A stretch of DNA of 64,000 nucleotides. Source: Drosophila persimilis (taxonomy: Eukaryota > Arthropoda > Insecta > Diptera > Drosophilidae). The position numbers and the translations under genes are program-made. This document shows, piece after piece, positions 11,094-22,380 of this stretch (the stretch's first letter is position 1; each line of letters opens with the position of its first letter). A model generated the notes under the pieces. That model did no database searches and was not told the origin of the DNA. It was given only the letters and a program-made list of their open reading frames with translations. Where the stretch lies: positions 1-64,000 of the forward strand of contig NW_020825549.1 of NCBI RefSeq assembly GCF_003286085.1. Reading direction: 5' to 3'.

Positions 11094-12207
11094 TTATACC
11101 CGATACTCAAAATGAGTATTGGGGTATATTAGATTTGTGGTGAAAGTGGATGTGTGTAACGTCCAGAAGGAATCGTTTCCGACCCTATAAAGTATATATA
11201 TTCTTGATCAGCATCAATAGCCGAGTCGATTGAGCCCTGTCTGTCTGTCCGTCCGTCCGTCTGTCCGTCTGTCCGTCTGTCCGTCCCCTTCAGCGCCTAA
11301 TGCTCAAAGACTATAAGAGCTAGAACAACGATGTTTTGGATCCAGACTTCTGTGATATGTCACTGCTCCAAAAATATTTCAAAACTTTGCCCCGCCCACT
11401 TCCGCCCCCACAAAGGGCGAAAATCTGTGGCATCCACAATTTTGACGATACGAGAAAACTAAAAACGCAGAATCGTAGAAGATGACTATATCTTCTAGAG
11501 TGCAAAATCTGAACCAGATCGTATAATTATTATAGCCAGAATCACGAAAACAATTTCACTCTTTCTCGCTCTGTCTCACTCTAACACACAGGTTTCATGG
11601 TCGGTTTTGCCAATTGCAAAATATGAGTTCAAGGATCTCAGAACCTATAAAAGCCAGAGCAACCAAATTTGGTATCCACACTCCTGTGATATCGAACCTT
11701 GACCGTTTCATGTCCAAATTTCGCCACACCCCCTTCCGCCCCCGCAAAGGACGAAAATCTGAGGCAACCACAAATCTCAGAGACTATTAAGGCTAGAGTA
11801 ACCAAATTTGGTACACACACTCCTTTAAGATGTCACTATAAAACGTATATCTCAGAATTTCGCCCCACCCCCTTCCGCCCCCACAAAGGACGAAAATCTG
11901 TTGCATCCACAATATTGCAGATTTGAGAAAACTAAAAACGCAGAATCATAGATAATGACCATATCTATTAGATTGCTGAATCTGGATCAGATCAGATCAT
12001 TTTTATAGCCAAAAGGAACAAATCAATTTGCAGTGGCTACGCAGCGCCCGACGTCACGCTCAGACTGATTTTCTGTCTCTCTCGCACGCACTCTTTGTCG
12101 TGTCGTTTAATATTAGCGGCGTCTGCCGGAGGAGAGCCATACTGACTAAGTATCGGGTATAACTCTAGAGTTGCGGTGTCCGCAGCAACTCACAACGTTC
12201 CCCCTCG
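11094..12207 (-). mobile_element. HINE, full length, alpha (third of trio)
   Basis: Nearly identical to the second copy apart from microsatellite length. Its right end CCCCCTCG joins the T-run that is the poly(A) side of copy A. Confidence 0.85.
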
Positions 12208-12420
12208 TTTTTTTAATTTTTGCGGGCAATTGACATTAACATGGTTCTAACAGACGTTTGACATGGAACATAAATTAACATCTGGCAGCCCTAATTTGTC
12301 ATTCACAAGATTTGACGTACATTAATAGAAACAGGTGGTCACAAAGAGATAAGTATTGGACAAATTGCAACATTAATGACATTTATAGACTATTTTAATT
12401 CTATGTATTTTCTATTTCAG

Positions 12421-13917
12421 GTACTGGAGGAACATCGTCGTCGTCGGGAGCAGAGTGGATGGCACAGGGCGCATCCGCCTCAGCGCTGGATGTGCACATG
12501 TGATTGATGCAGCAGAACACGCATCTGCGGCATCGGAATTGGCGGAGACTTGAACTTGGAGTTGGCGTGCACGGTGATGGTAAATAGCGAGCGACTCTGG
12601 TCCGGCCGCCCACGTTGCTTCTGCCTGGAGATCTGGAGATTGGCACTGGTCCGGCCAACCGAGATGCGTCGACCAACAGAATTGGCTGAGGACGAACGTG
12701 ATTTGGCTGCATCCGAGTGGCTGCTGGTCCGGACACCCAGGATGCACTGTCGATGGAGATGTCGCTCTGGCCAGTGTCATCTGTAGTGGCTGGCCTCGTC
12801 GTTGGATTGCTGCCGTTTTGTGATGATGGCGTGACGTCACGGCCATCAGTTGGCGGCAGCATAATCGGAGCCTCCATATTAGGCACAACTTGCAACAAAA
12901 TGTTGCGGTTAGTGGCGAGGCAGCTTCTGGAGAGGCTGATCTGTGTAGTGGCAGGTAAGTGTGATTAGTGAGCGTATTGGCAATTTGGTGTTGATGCGTG
13001 AATTGATGATTTTTCTTCTTTTTTCAGTGGCAGCCTGTGGACCTGGATGTTGTTGGCGACGGCGATATGGACTCCAAATTTCGCCCATTTGGCAGGAAAA
13101 GGGTGGCGAAATTGACGTGACAGCTGCTGGAGGGGCAGCTCTGTCGGTAGACTGGCAGGTAAGTATGTTTTATGTGCGTTTTGACCATTTTGCGTAGATG
13201 TGCGAATTGACGTTTTTTGTTTATTTACAGTGGCTGCTCAGAATTTTGTGTTGAATGGCGTCATCCACGAGTCCGCAAACTTCGTCCAATTGGCAGAAAG
13301 TGGATGGTGAATTTGGTGTGGCAACTGCTGGAGAGGCAGCTCTGTCGGAGGAGTGGCAGGTACGTATGTATTGTGTAAGTTTTTACCATTTTGTGTTGAT
13401 GTGTGTATTGACGACATTTTTGGTTTGTTTACAGGGGCTGCTGTGGACTTGTGCAGTGTCAGGAGCGTCGTCAATAAATCCTAAAAATCCAACTGGCATC
13501 AAATGTCTGGTGTTGATGACGGGGCAGCTGCTGGAGTGGCAGATCTGTCGGAAGCGTGGCAGGTTCGTGTTATTATTGTGAGTTTTGTCCATATTTTGTT
13601 GGTATGCGAATTGACGAAATATAGTTTTATTTCAGTGGCTTCTTTGGATCTGTGCGATGTATTGTCAGGAGCGTCGTCAATATATTCAAAAAATTTCGTC
13701 AAATTAGCAGCAAATGTATGATCTATTTGTCGTGGCAACTGCTGGTGGGGCAGCTCTGTCGATGGCGTGTCAGGTGAGTACGTTTTAGGTACGTATTGGT
13801 CATTTTTCGTTGTTATGTGAGTTAATGTTTTCCATCTGTTTGTAGTGGCTGCCTCAGGACCGACTTTTGGGCTCATCAATAGACGTTGTCAGAGTAGAAG
13901 CTACCGTAGGCGTCTAT
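12421..13917 (+). other. Antisense exon-intron cassette array (five predicted introns), copy A
   Basis: On the + strand, opposite to gag, there is an acceptor at 12420 (tctatttcag), then five GT-AG introns: 12955-13027, 13159-13230, 13360-13434, 13563-13635 and 13774-13845 (73, 72, 75, 73, 72 bp). Donors are gtaagt, gtaagt, gtacgt, gttcgt and gtgagt. Each intron has a YTNAY branch candidate (ttgat, ttgac, ttgac, ttgac, ttaat) followed by a T-rich tract. Internal exons are 131, 129, 128 and 138 bp. Exon 13028-13158 and exon 13231-13359 encode related basic peptides in one frame (for example RPIGRKWMVNLVWQLLERQL in the second), but in copy A the first has a TGA and the third is out of frame. 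Spliced non-coding antisense RNA is as likely as a protein. Transcription is not shown by sequence. Confidence 0.55.
12955..13845. repeat. ~204 bp tandem units in the element's 3' region
   Basis: Unit starts, taken at the + strand acceptors, are 13028, 13231, 13435, 13636 and 13846, so spacing is 203, 204, 201 and 210. Shared core words are 'cagctgctggaggggcagct', 'tctgtcggaggcgtggcag' and 'caattggcag'. Units are clearly diverged from one another yet all keep the splice-like signals. Confidence 0.75.
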
Positions 13918-15935
13918 GATCTCCACTGGTCGTCGCCATCGTCACTGAGTGCTTCGCAGTCCATATCAGAGACGGCGTCAGATTGAGTGTTGGCTGCTGC
14001 TGCTGGTGTCTGTGATGGCGGATTGGCCACTGCTGAGCCACTGCCCTTTGCTTCAGTCAGGTTTGTAATTAGTGTGGTGAGTTCTTGCAGTCTTTTCTCT
14101 AGATTTTCAATTTTATTGGCATACTCTTTTAGCATTTCCACACACTTGCCATCGCATTGGGCGGCTGGCTGCTGCTGGGGATTACTCGGTGTCTGCTGTG
14201 GCTGGGATTGATGGCTGCGATGCTGGTGCTGCTGCTGATGCTGCCGGCCCAAATTGTGATCGCGCTTCTGTTGTTGCTGAATGTGGAGTGTCTGCTTTTG
14301 TTGTTTCTGCTGCTCGTCCCTGAGCTTCTGCTGGACCTTGGCCAGGTGGTTTTCAGCCGGATTGGCTTGAGCTCCACGGCTAGCGGGTGTTGGGCGTTGC
14401 TGCTACTGCTGGTGTTAGTGCTGCTGGTTTCGCCCCCTGTTTGCCGCTTAAATGCTGCTGCTGTTGGTGTTCTGGCCGGATCTTTTGAGATGGCTGCTGC
14501 TGCTGCTCAGCATTCCCAGACCGCACCACTCGGTTGTAGGAAGGCCTGCCATTGCCTCTGGTGTTTGTGTTTGCTGGTTGGTGTTGATGGTGGTGGGATT
14601 GGCGGTTCGGCTGCTGCGTTTGTGGATGTTGGTCTTCGATTGGCTGCTGTGGCTGCTGGCGTTGCTGTTGGTAATGCTGCTGACGCTGCTCAGCAATGAG
14701 TCGATTCGCCCTCAATTTACCTCGAGCCATTTTAAATTCGTCGCATCCTTTATAGCAGCTGACATCAGAGCCACTGCAGTTGGCGCATTTCGGGGCTACA
14801 TTCCTTGGCTTACGGCATGCCGTAGTGGGGTGCTCCGCCGCGGACTTCATGCAACGGTAAGGCCGTCTGCAGTAGTTCTTCGTGTGCCCAAATACCTGGC
14901 AACGATGACATTGGGCTGGGTCTCGCGGCTTAGATTGTCGCTCGATCGCAAAGCGTTGGCTGGACATTTGTTTTACTGTCAGGATCCCCTCATGACCGCC
15001 GTCCTTCATGGGCTCCGCTGTATCTGTTTTTCACCACTCGGATGAACCGAGTGGTATACCCCAGCTGCTTAAGCTCCTCTGTTACCCAGTCGCATGGTGT
15101 GGAGTGGTGCAGATTTCGGATGACCACCCTGAACCCCTTGGCGCTACGAGGCTGGTTGGTGTGGAGGTGAATGTCTTCATCAGCAAGGCCGTTCAGGATT
15201 GCGTTGTGAGTGTCCATGTCCACGGATTGGACTCTGAGCCCACCATTGGCCATGGCTTTGGTCGAGAATTTCCCTATCTTTTAGGTTGCTGTTGAGCTTA
15301 TTGATAAGGGGGACTTCCGTCACCAGGGGCAGGAAGAGTGAAGGGGCCCTGGTGTCAGGTAATGGTAGTGGTCCGGGCATTGCAAGCAGATTGGCTGGTT
15401 GCTGATGCTGTTGATGTTGATATTGTTGTTGCTGCGGCTGTGGGCGTTCGGTCTCCGTCTCCATCTATTGCTGTTGCTGTTCCCTCTGCTGCTCATTTGC
15501 GGGTGGCGAGCTTCTTTGGACTGAAACAGGCGCCGGCTCTTGCTCAGTTTGGAGCTCAAGCTGGCGGGCCTCCTGGTGCAGTCTTTTGGCAAAGCCGCTT
15601 TTGAATAGCGGCGTTGCTATTGGCAGAAATGTAATTTCTTCATCATCTGTATCCGTATCGATCGCCGTGCATCTCCGTTTGAGCGGCGATCGATAGGATG
15701 AGTCCGTTATTTGCTCCTTTGTTAAGGGGGTCAGTGGCAGGAGCATAGGGTGCTTATTACCCATTAGCGGGGGCACACAGGTAAGCCATTCGTTTACCAA
15801 TTTTGAGTTGGTATTAAGCCTTGTCGGTGTAATTTGTACGTCTGCTTGTGTCATTATGGGTAATAGGCATTTTCTGCTCCGTCTAGTATTGGCTTCAAGT
15901 GTCGTCAATTGTTGTTGTTTATATTTGTCATTTCT

Positions 15936-15983
<48 letters not shown>

Positions 15984-16745
15984 ATTTGTTGTTTTTGCAT
16001 GCCGATTTGAGGTTCGGCGTCGGTCAATGTATTGGTGTTGGTGTAGGTCTGGCAGCTGGCTTTGTTGTTGTTATTGTTTTTGTTTGTGTTACGTTTTGCG
16101 TTCTGCTTCTGGTTAGTCGGGGAGAGAGGGAGAGCATCTCTCTTTTTGGCTTGTGGGAATGTATGTGTACGTTTTGGTTCTTGTTTCGATGCGTTTGGCG
16201 GCAAACGTTTGTTGGGCTTTAGAGTAGCGGCTGCCTGGATTTGAGTGCAATGCCTGGTCGCTGGCTGTTTGGCGCGAACTCAAAGGGGCTTGGCACTTGT
16301 TGTTGTGCGAATTGATGTGCTCGTTAGTAAGAGCGAGAGTGCCGCTATTTCGGCCTGCCTTTGCGGTTTTTGGCGGCGTCCCTGCCTGACTGTGTGTTAG
16401 TGTGTGGGTGATGACGTCATTTCTGGCTAGGATTGGCGGCTCAATTTGATCGCGGAGGCCCCTGTCCCTGAAGCGTCGGTCGAATTCGATCACCGTCCTC
16501 TCGAGTGAGCTCACTGGGGAGTCCATCTCCGCCAGCTTCGCATCCCCCTCGGAGTCGAGCATCGACTCGTAGTGGGACCGACCATGGGGTTTGGTGGACA
16601 CATCAGGGTCAGAGGAATGGGACACGCACTCACCGCCCTCGGCAGATGTCTGTGTAGCCGGATTGTCCATGGGGAGCGTCGTCAGATTTGGAGCAACTGC
16701 ATACTGGCCTGGTCCAGTGGCGTCAATTGAGATGGTTTTCCTCAT
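13914..16745 (-). pseudogene. gag-like ORF1 of the non-LTR element, broken
   Basis: This would be an RNA-binding structural protein of a jockey-clade element. The first block starts at ATG 16745 (MRKTISIDATG) and runs to a stop at 16113. An Asn/Ser-rich stretch in a second frame follows (16204-15905). The first frame then resumes from about 15908 to a TAG at 15465-15467 (CAG in other copies) and on to about 15180. Next come a region resembling the gag zinc-finger-associated (PRE_C2HC) domain at about 15150-15000 and a zinc knuckle CHRCQVFGHTKNYC (Cx2Cx4Hx4C) at about 14907-14866. A second Cys cluster CANCSGSDVSCYKGC lies at about 14787-14743, followed by Gln-rich opa runs. A predicted coiled coil (MLKEYANKIENLEKRLQEL) at about 14140 precedes the stop at 13914. 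At least three frame changes make it non-functional as read. The 944-codon span is long for jockey gag and near that of HeT-A/TART gag. Confidence 0.7.
15938..15980. repeat. (CTG)14 / (CAG)14 trinucleotide run within gag
   Basis: Encodes a Ser run in the gag frame on the - strand. Copy C has about six triplets at the equivalent place (47242-47260) and copy B5 about five (43509-43525), so it has changed length between copies. Confidence 0.85.
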
Positions 16746-16935
16746 CTTTATGGTCTGCTGCTTGGTTCTGCTGCGTGGTCGAGATGGGAAAAAATGGCTT
16801 CCATTTCCACTGGCGTCGGCTTTATATTGTTTGTTATATTGTTTTGTATTGGCACAATTGTTTATTAATTAATGTTCTTAGTCCCGATCAACATATATTT
16901 ATCCACGCACAATGCCCGACAAAACACAAAACAAA

Positions 16936-18259
16936 CGAGGGGGAACGTTGTGAGTTGCTGCGGACACCGCAACTCTACAGTTATACCCGATACTAAGTCA
17001 GAATGGCTCTCCTCCGGCAGACGGCGCTAATATTAAACGACACGACAAAGAGTGCGTGCGAGAGAGACAGAAAATCAGTCTGAGCGTGACGTCGGGCGCT
17101 GCGTACCCACTGCAAATTGATTTGTTCCTTATGGCTATAAAAATGATCTGATCTGATCCAGATTCAGCAATCTGATAGATATGGTCATTATCTATGATTC
17201 TGCGATTCTGTTTTCTCTTCTGTTTGATTTAGTTTTCTCAAAACTGCAATATTGTGGATACAACAGATTTTCGTCCTTTGTGTGGGCGGAAGGGGGTGGG
17301 GCGAAATTTTGAGATATACGTTTTATAGTGAGATCTAACAGGAGTGCGGATAATAAATTTGGTTACTCTTGCTTTAATAGTCTCTGAGATTTGTGAATAT
17401 CCCCAGATTTGCACCCTTTGCGGGGGCGTAAGGGGGTGAGGCGAAATTTTGAAACAAACTCGTCTCGGTCCGATATATTAGGAGTGTGGATACCAAATTT
17501 GGTTGCACTAGCTTTTATAGTCTCTGAGATCTAGGCGCTAATGTGGATACTAAATTTGGTTACTCTAGCTTTAATAGTCTCTGAGATTTGTGAATATCCC
17601 CAGATTTGCATCCCTTGCGGGGGCGGAAGGGGGTGTGGCGAAGTTTTGAAACAAACTCGTCTCGGTCCGATATATTAGGAGTGTGGATACCAAATTTGGT
17701 TGCACTAGCTTTTATAGTCTCTAAGATCTAGGCGCTAATGTTTTACTCTAAGCAAAGCCGCCTATGCTACGTTTGTGTTAGAGAGAGACAGGGCGAGAAA
17801 AAATGAAATTGTTTTCTTGATGCTGGCTATAATAATAATACGATCCAATTCAGATTCTGCAGTCTAAAAGTTATGGTCATTCTCTACGATTCTGCGATTT
17901 GGTTTTATCGTATCTTTAAAAATGTGGATGCCACAGATTTTCGTCCTTTGTGGGGGAGAAAGTGGGCGGGGCAGGGTTTTGAAATATTTTTGTAGCAGTG
18001 ACATATCACAGAAGTCTGGATCCATAACATCGTTGCTCTAGCTCTTATAGTCTTTGAGCATTAGGCGCTGAAGGGGACGGACAGACGGACGGACGGACAG
18101 ACGGACAGACAGACATGGCTCAATCGACTCGGCTATTGATGCTGATCAAGAATATATATACTTTATGGGGTCGGAAACGATTCCTTCTGGACGTTACACA
18201 CATCCACTTTTACCACAAATCTAATATACCCCAATACTCATTTTGAGTATCGGGTATAA
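16936..18259 (+). mobile_element. HINE, beta, with ~195 bp internal duplication
   Basis: The block from 'ggataataaatttggttactc' to 'aggcgctaat' (about 17349-17542) is repeated at about 17543-17738, giving a 1.32 kb element. The same duplication recurs in reverse orientation at 43618-44958, again beside the 5' end of the non-LTR element, so the two are copies of one event. Confidence 0.85.
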
Positions 18260-18858
18260 TTACCAATACGTACCTAAAACGTACTCACCTGACACGCCAT
18301 CGACAGAGCTACCCCACCAGCAGTTGCCACGACAAATAGATCATACATTTGCTGCTAATTTGACGAAATTTCTAGAGAATATTGACGACGCTCCTGACAA
18401 TACATCGCACAGATCCAAAGAAGCCACTGAAATAAAACTATATTACGTCAATTCGCATACCAACAAAATATGGACAAAACTCACAATAATCACACGAACC
18501 TGCCACGCTTCCGACAGATCTGCCACTCCAGCAGCTGCCCCGTCATCAACACCAGACATTTGATGCCAGTTGGATTTTTAGGATTTATTGACGACGCTCC
18601 TGACAATCCACTGCACAAGTCCACAGCAGCCACTGTAAACAAACCAAAAATGTCGTCAATACACACATCAACACAAAATGGTCAAAACTTACACAATACA
18701 TACGTACCTGCCACGCCTCCGACAGAGCTGCCTCTCCAGCAGTTGCCACACCAAATTCACCATCCACTTTCTGCCAATTGGACGAAGTTTGAGGACTCGT
18801 GGATGACGCCTCTGCCATTCAACACAAAATTCCGAGCAGCCACTGTAAATAAACAAAA
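18260..18858 (+). mobile_element. Non-LTR element 3'-region fragment (D2), inverted
   Basis: Near-identical to D1 and flanked the same way (HINE 3' end before it, HINE 5' end after it), so D1 and D2 derive from one segmental duplication. Holds three ~204 bp units reading as cassettes on the - strand. Confidence 0.75.
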
Positions 18859-19966
18859 CGAGGGGGAACGTTGTGAGTTGCTGCGGACACCGCAACTCTA
18901 CAGTTATACCCGATACTAAGTCAGTATGGCTCTCCTCCGGCAGACGACGGTAATACTAAACGACACGACAAAGAGTGCGTGCGAGAGAGACAGAAAATCA
19001 GTCTGAGCGTGACGTCGGGCGCTGGGTAGCCACTGAAAATTGTTTTTTTTTCTTTTCGGCTATAAAAATTATCCTATCTGATCCAACTTCAGCAACTGGA
19101 TAGATATGGTCATTCTCTATGATTCTGCGTTTTTAGTTTTCTCGAATCTGCAATATTGTGGATGCAACAGATTCTCGTCCTTTGTGGGGGCGGAAGGGGG
19201 TGGGGCGAAATTCTGAGATATACGTTGTATAGTGAGATCTAACAGAAGTGCGGATACCAAATTTGGTTACTCTAGCCTTAATAGTCTCTGAGATTTGTGT
19301 TTGCCCAAGATTTTCGTCCATTGCGGGGGCGTAAGGGGGTGTGGCGAAATTTTGAAACAAACTCGTCTCGGTCCGATATATTAGGAGTGTGGATACCAAA
19401 TTTGGTTGCTCTAGCTTTTATAGTCTCTGGGATCTAGGCGCTAATGTTTTACTCTAAGCAAAGCCGCCTATGCTACGTGTGTGTTAGAGAGAGACAGGGC
19501 GAGAAAAAATGAATTTGATTTCTTGATGCTGGCTATAATAATAATACGATCCAATTCAGATTCTGCAGTCTAAAAGATATGGTCATTCTCTACGATTCAG
19601 CGTTTTTTGTTTTCTCGTATCTTTAAAATTGTGGATGCCACAGATTTTCGCCCTTTGTGGGGGCGGAAGTGGGCGGGGCGAAGTTTTGAAATATTTTTGT
19701 AGCAGTGACATATCACAGAAGTCTGGATCCAAAACATCGTTGCTCTAGCTCTTATAGTCTTTGAGCACTAGGCGCTGAAGGGGACGGACAGACGGACGGA
19801 CGGACAGACGGACAGACAGACATGGTTCAATCGACTCGGCTATTGATGCTGATCAAGAATATATATACTTTATGGGGTCGGAAACGATTCCTTCTGGACG
19901 TTACACACATCCACTTTTACCACAAATCTAATATACCCCAATACTCATTTTAAGTATCGGGTATAA
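18859..19966 (+). mobile_element. HINE, full length, beta
   Basis: 3' hairpin reads 'cattttaagtatcgg', one base different from the family. It is followed by 'aaacacaagtctttttt', which also follows the HINE ending at 48780. Confidence 0.85.
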
Positions 19967-19982
19967 AAACACAAGTCTTTTT

Positions 19983-21049
19983 TTATACCCGATACTCAAA
20001 ATGATATATATATATATATATATATATTCTTGATCAGCAACAATAGCCGAGTCGATTGAGCCCTGTCTGTCTGTCCGTCCGTCCGTCTGTCCGTCTGTCC
20101 GTCCGTCCGTCTGTCCGTCTGTCCGTCCCCTTCAGCGCCTAGTGCTCAAAGACTATAAGAGCTAGAGCAACGATGTTTTGGATACAGACTTCTGAGATAT
20201 GTCACTGCTACAAAAATATTTCAAAACTTTGCCCCGCCCACTTCCGCCCCCACAAAAGACGAAAATATGTGGCATCCACAATTTCGACGATACGAGAAAA
20301 CTAAAAACGCAGAATCGTAGAAGATGACTATATCTTCTAGAGTGCAAAATCTGAACCAGATCGTATAATTATTATAGCCAGAATCACGAAAACAATTTCA
20401 CTCTTTATCGCTCTGTCTCACTCTAACACACAGGTTTCATGGTCGGTTTTGCCAATTGCAAAATATGAGTTCAAGGATCTCAGAACCCATAAGAGCTAGA
20501 GCAACCAAATTTGGTATCCACACTCCTGTGATATCGGACCTTGACCGTTTCGTGTCCAAATTTCGCCAAACCCCCTTCCGCCCCCGCAAAGGACGAAAAT
20601 CTGGGGCAACCACAAATCTCAGAGACTATTAAGGCTAGAGTAACCAAATTTGGTATCCGCACTTCTGTTAGATCTCACTATAAAACGTATATCTCAGAAT
20701 TTCGCCCCACCCCCATCCGCCCCCACAAAGGACGAAAATCTGTTGCATCCACAATATTGCAGATTTGAAAAAACTAAAAACGCAGAATCATAGATAATGA
20801 CCATATCTATCAGATTGCTGAATCTGTATCAGATCAGATCATTTTTATAGTCAAAAGGAACAAATCAATTTGCAGTGGCTACGCAGCGCCCGACGTCACG
20901 CTCAAACTGATTTTCTGTCTCTTTCGCACACACTGTTTGTCGTGTCGCTTAATATTAGCGGCGTCTGCCGGAGGAGAGCCATACTGACTTAGTATCGGGT
21001 ATAACCGTAGAGTTGCGGTGTCCGCAGCAACTCACAACGTTCCTCCTCG
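19983..21049 (-). mobile_element. HINE, alpha, with (AT)n replacing part of the 3' end
   Basis: Immediately after 'gatactcaaaatga' a (TA)n run (about 20004-20027) replaces ~95 bp that other copies have there, so the 3' stem-loop is lost. The 5' end is intact apart from CCTCCTCG in place of CCCCCTCG. Confidence 0.8.
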
Positions 21050-21052
21050 TTT

Positions 21053-22174
21053 TTATACCCGATACTCAAAATGAGTATTGGGGTATATTAGATTTGTGGT
21101 AAAAGTGGATGTGTGTAACGTCCAGAAGGAATCGTTTCCGACCCTATAAAGTATATATATTCTTGATCAGCATCAATAGCCGAGTCGATTGAGCCATGTC
21201 TGTCTGTCCGTCCGTCCGTCTGTCCGTCTGTCCGTCCGTCCGTCTGTCCGTCCCCTTCAGCGCCTAATGCTCAAAGACTATAAGAGCTAGAGCAACGATG
21301 TTTTGGATCCAGACTTCTGTGATATGTCACTGCTCCAGAAATATTTCAAAACTTTGCCCCGCCCACTTCCGCCCCCACAAAGGGCGAAAATCTGTGGCAT
21401 CCACAATTTCGACGATACGAGAAAACTAAAAACGCAGAATCGTAGAAGATGACTATATCTTCTAGAGTGCAAAATCTGAACCAGATCGTATAATTATTAC
21501 AGCCAGAATCACGAAAACAATTTCACTCTTTCTCGCTCTGTCTCACTCTAACACACAGGTTTCATGGTCGGTTTTGCCAATTGCAAAATATGAGTTCAAG
21601 GATCTCAGAACCCATAAGAGCTAGAGCAACCAAATTTGGTATCCACACTCCTGTGATATCGGACCTTGACCGTTTCGTGTCCCAATTTCGCCAAACCCCC
21701 TTCCGCCCCCGCAAAGGACGAAAATCTGGGGCAACCACAAATCTCAGAGACTATTAAGGCTAGAGTAACCAAATTTGGTATCCGCACTTCTGTTAGATCT
21801 CACTATAAAACGTATATCTCAGAATTTCGCCCCACCCCCATCCGCCCCCACAAAGGACGAAAATCTGTTGCATCCACAATATTGCAGATTTGAAAAAACT
21901 AAAAACGCAGAATCATAGATAATGACCATATCTATCAGATTGCTGAATCTGTATCAGATCAGATCATTTTTATAGTCAAAAGGAACAAATCAATTTGCAG
22001 TGGCTACGCAGCGCCCGACGTCACGCTCAAACTGATTTTCTGTCTCTCTCGCACACACTGTTTGTCGTGTCGCTTAATATTAGCGGCGTCTGCCGGAGGA
22101 GAGCCATACTGACTTAGCATCGGGTATAACCGTAGAGTTGCGGTGTCCGCAGCAACTCACAACGTTCCCCCTCG
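21053..22174 (-). mobile_element. HINE, full length, alpha
   Basis: Head to tail with the previous copy (three T spacer). Right end abuts the T-run of copy B1. Confidence 0.85.
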
Positions 22175-22380
22175 TTTTTTTAATTTTTGCGGGCAATTGA
22201 CATTAACATGGTTCTAACAGACGTTTGACATGGAACATAAATTAACATCTGGCAGCCCTAATTTGTCATTCACAAGAATTGACGTACATTAATAGAAACA
22301 GGTGGTCACAAAGAGATAAGTATTGGACAAATTGCAACATTAATGACATTAATAGACTATTTTAATTCTATGTATTTTCT

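Larger units (their letters stand above)
12208..16935 (-). mobile_element. Non-LTR retroelement copy A (gag only, HeT-A/TART-like organisation)
   Basis: Most complete copy of the family. On the - strand it has a leader (16935-16746), a long broken gag (16745-13914), no reverse transcriptase, and a ~1.7 kb 3' region made partly of ~204 bp tandem units. It ends in an A-rich terminus (T-run at 12208-12214 on the + strand) whose length differs between copies, as expected for a poly(A) tail. The zinc-knuckle gag is of jockey-clade type. The ~944-codon gag span, the long repetitive 3' region and the absence of pol recall the telomeric elements HeT-A and TART; this assignment is inference. Both ends adjoin HINEs, not the same family, so no telomere-like head-to-tail array is seen. 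Confidence 0.7.

Noticed and set aside
12401-12898. A 165-codon - strand protein at the 3' end of the non-LTR element, recurring in the B copies.
   Set aside because: Composition is protein-like and the frame is fairly stable between copies, but it has no recognised domain, lies downstream of gag in the 3' region and ends in HINE-proximal non-coding sequence; I could not support it as a gene.
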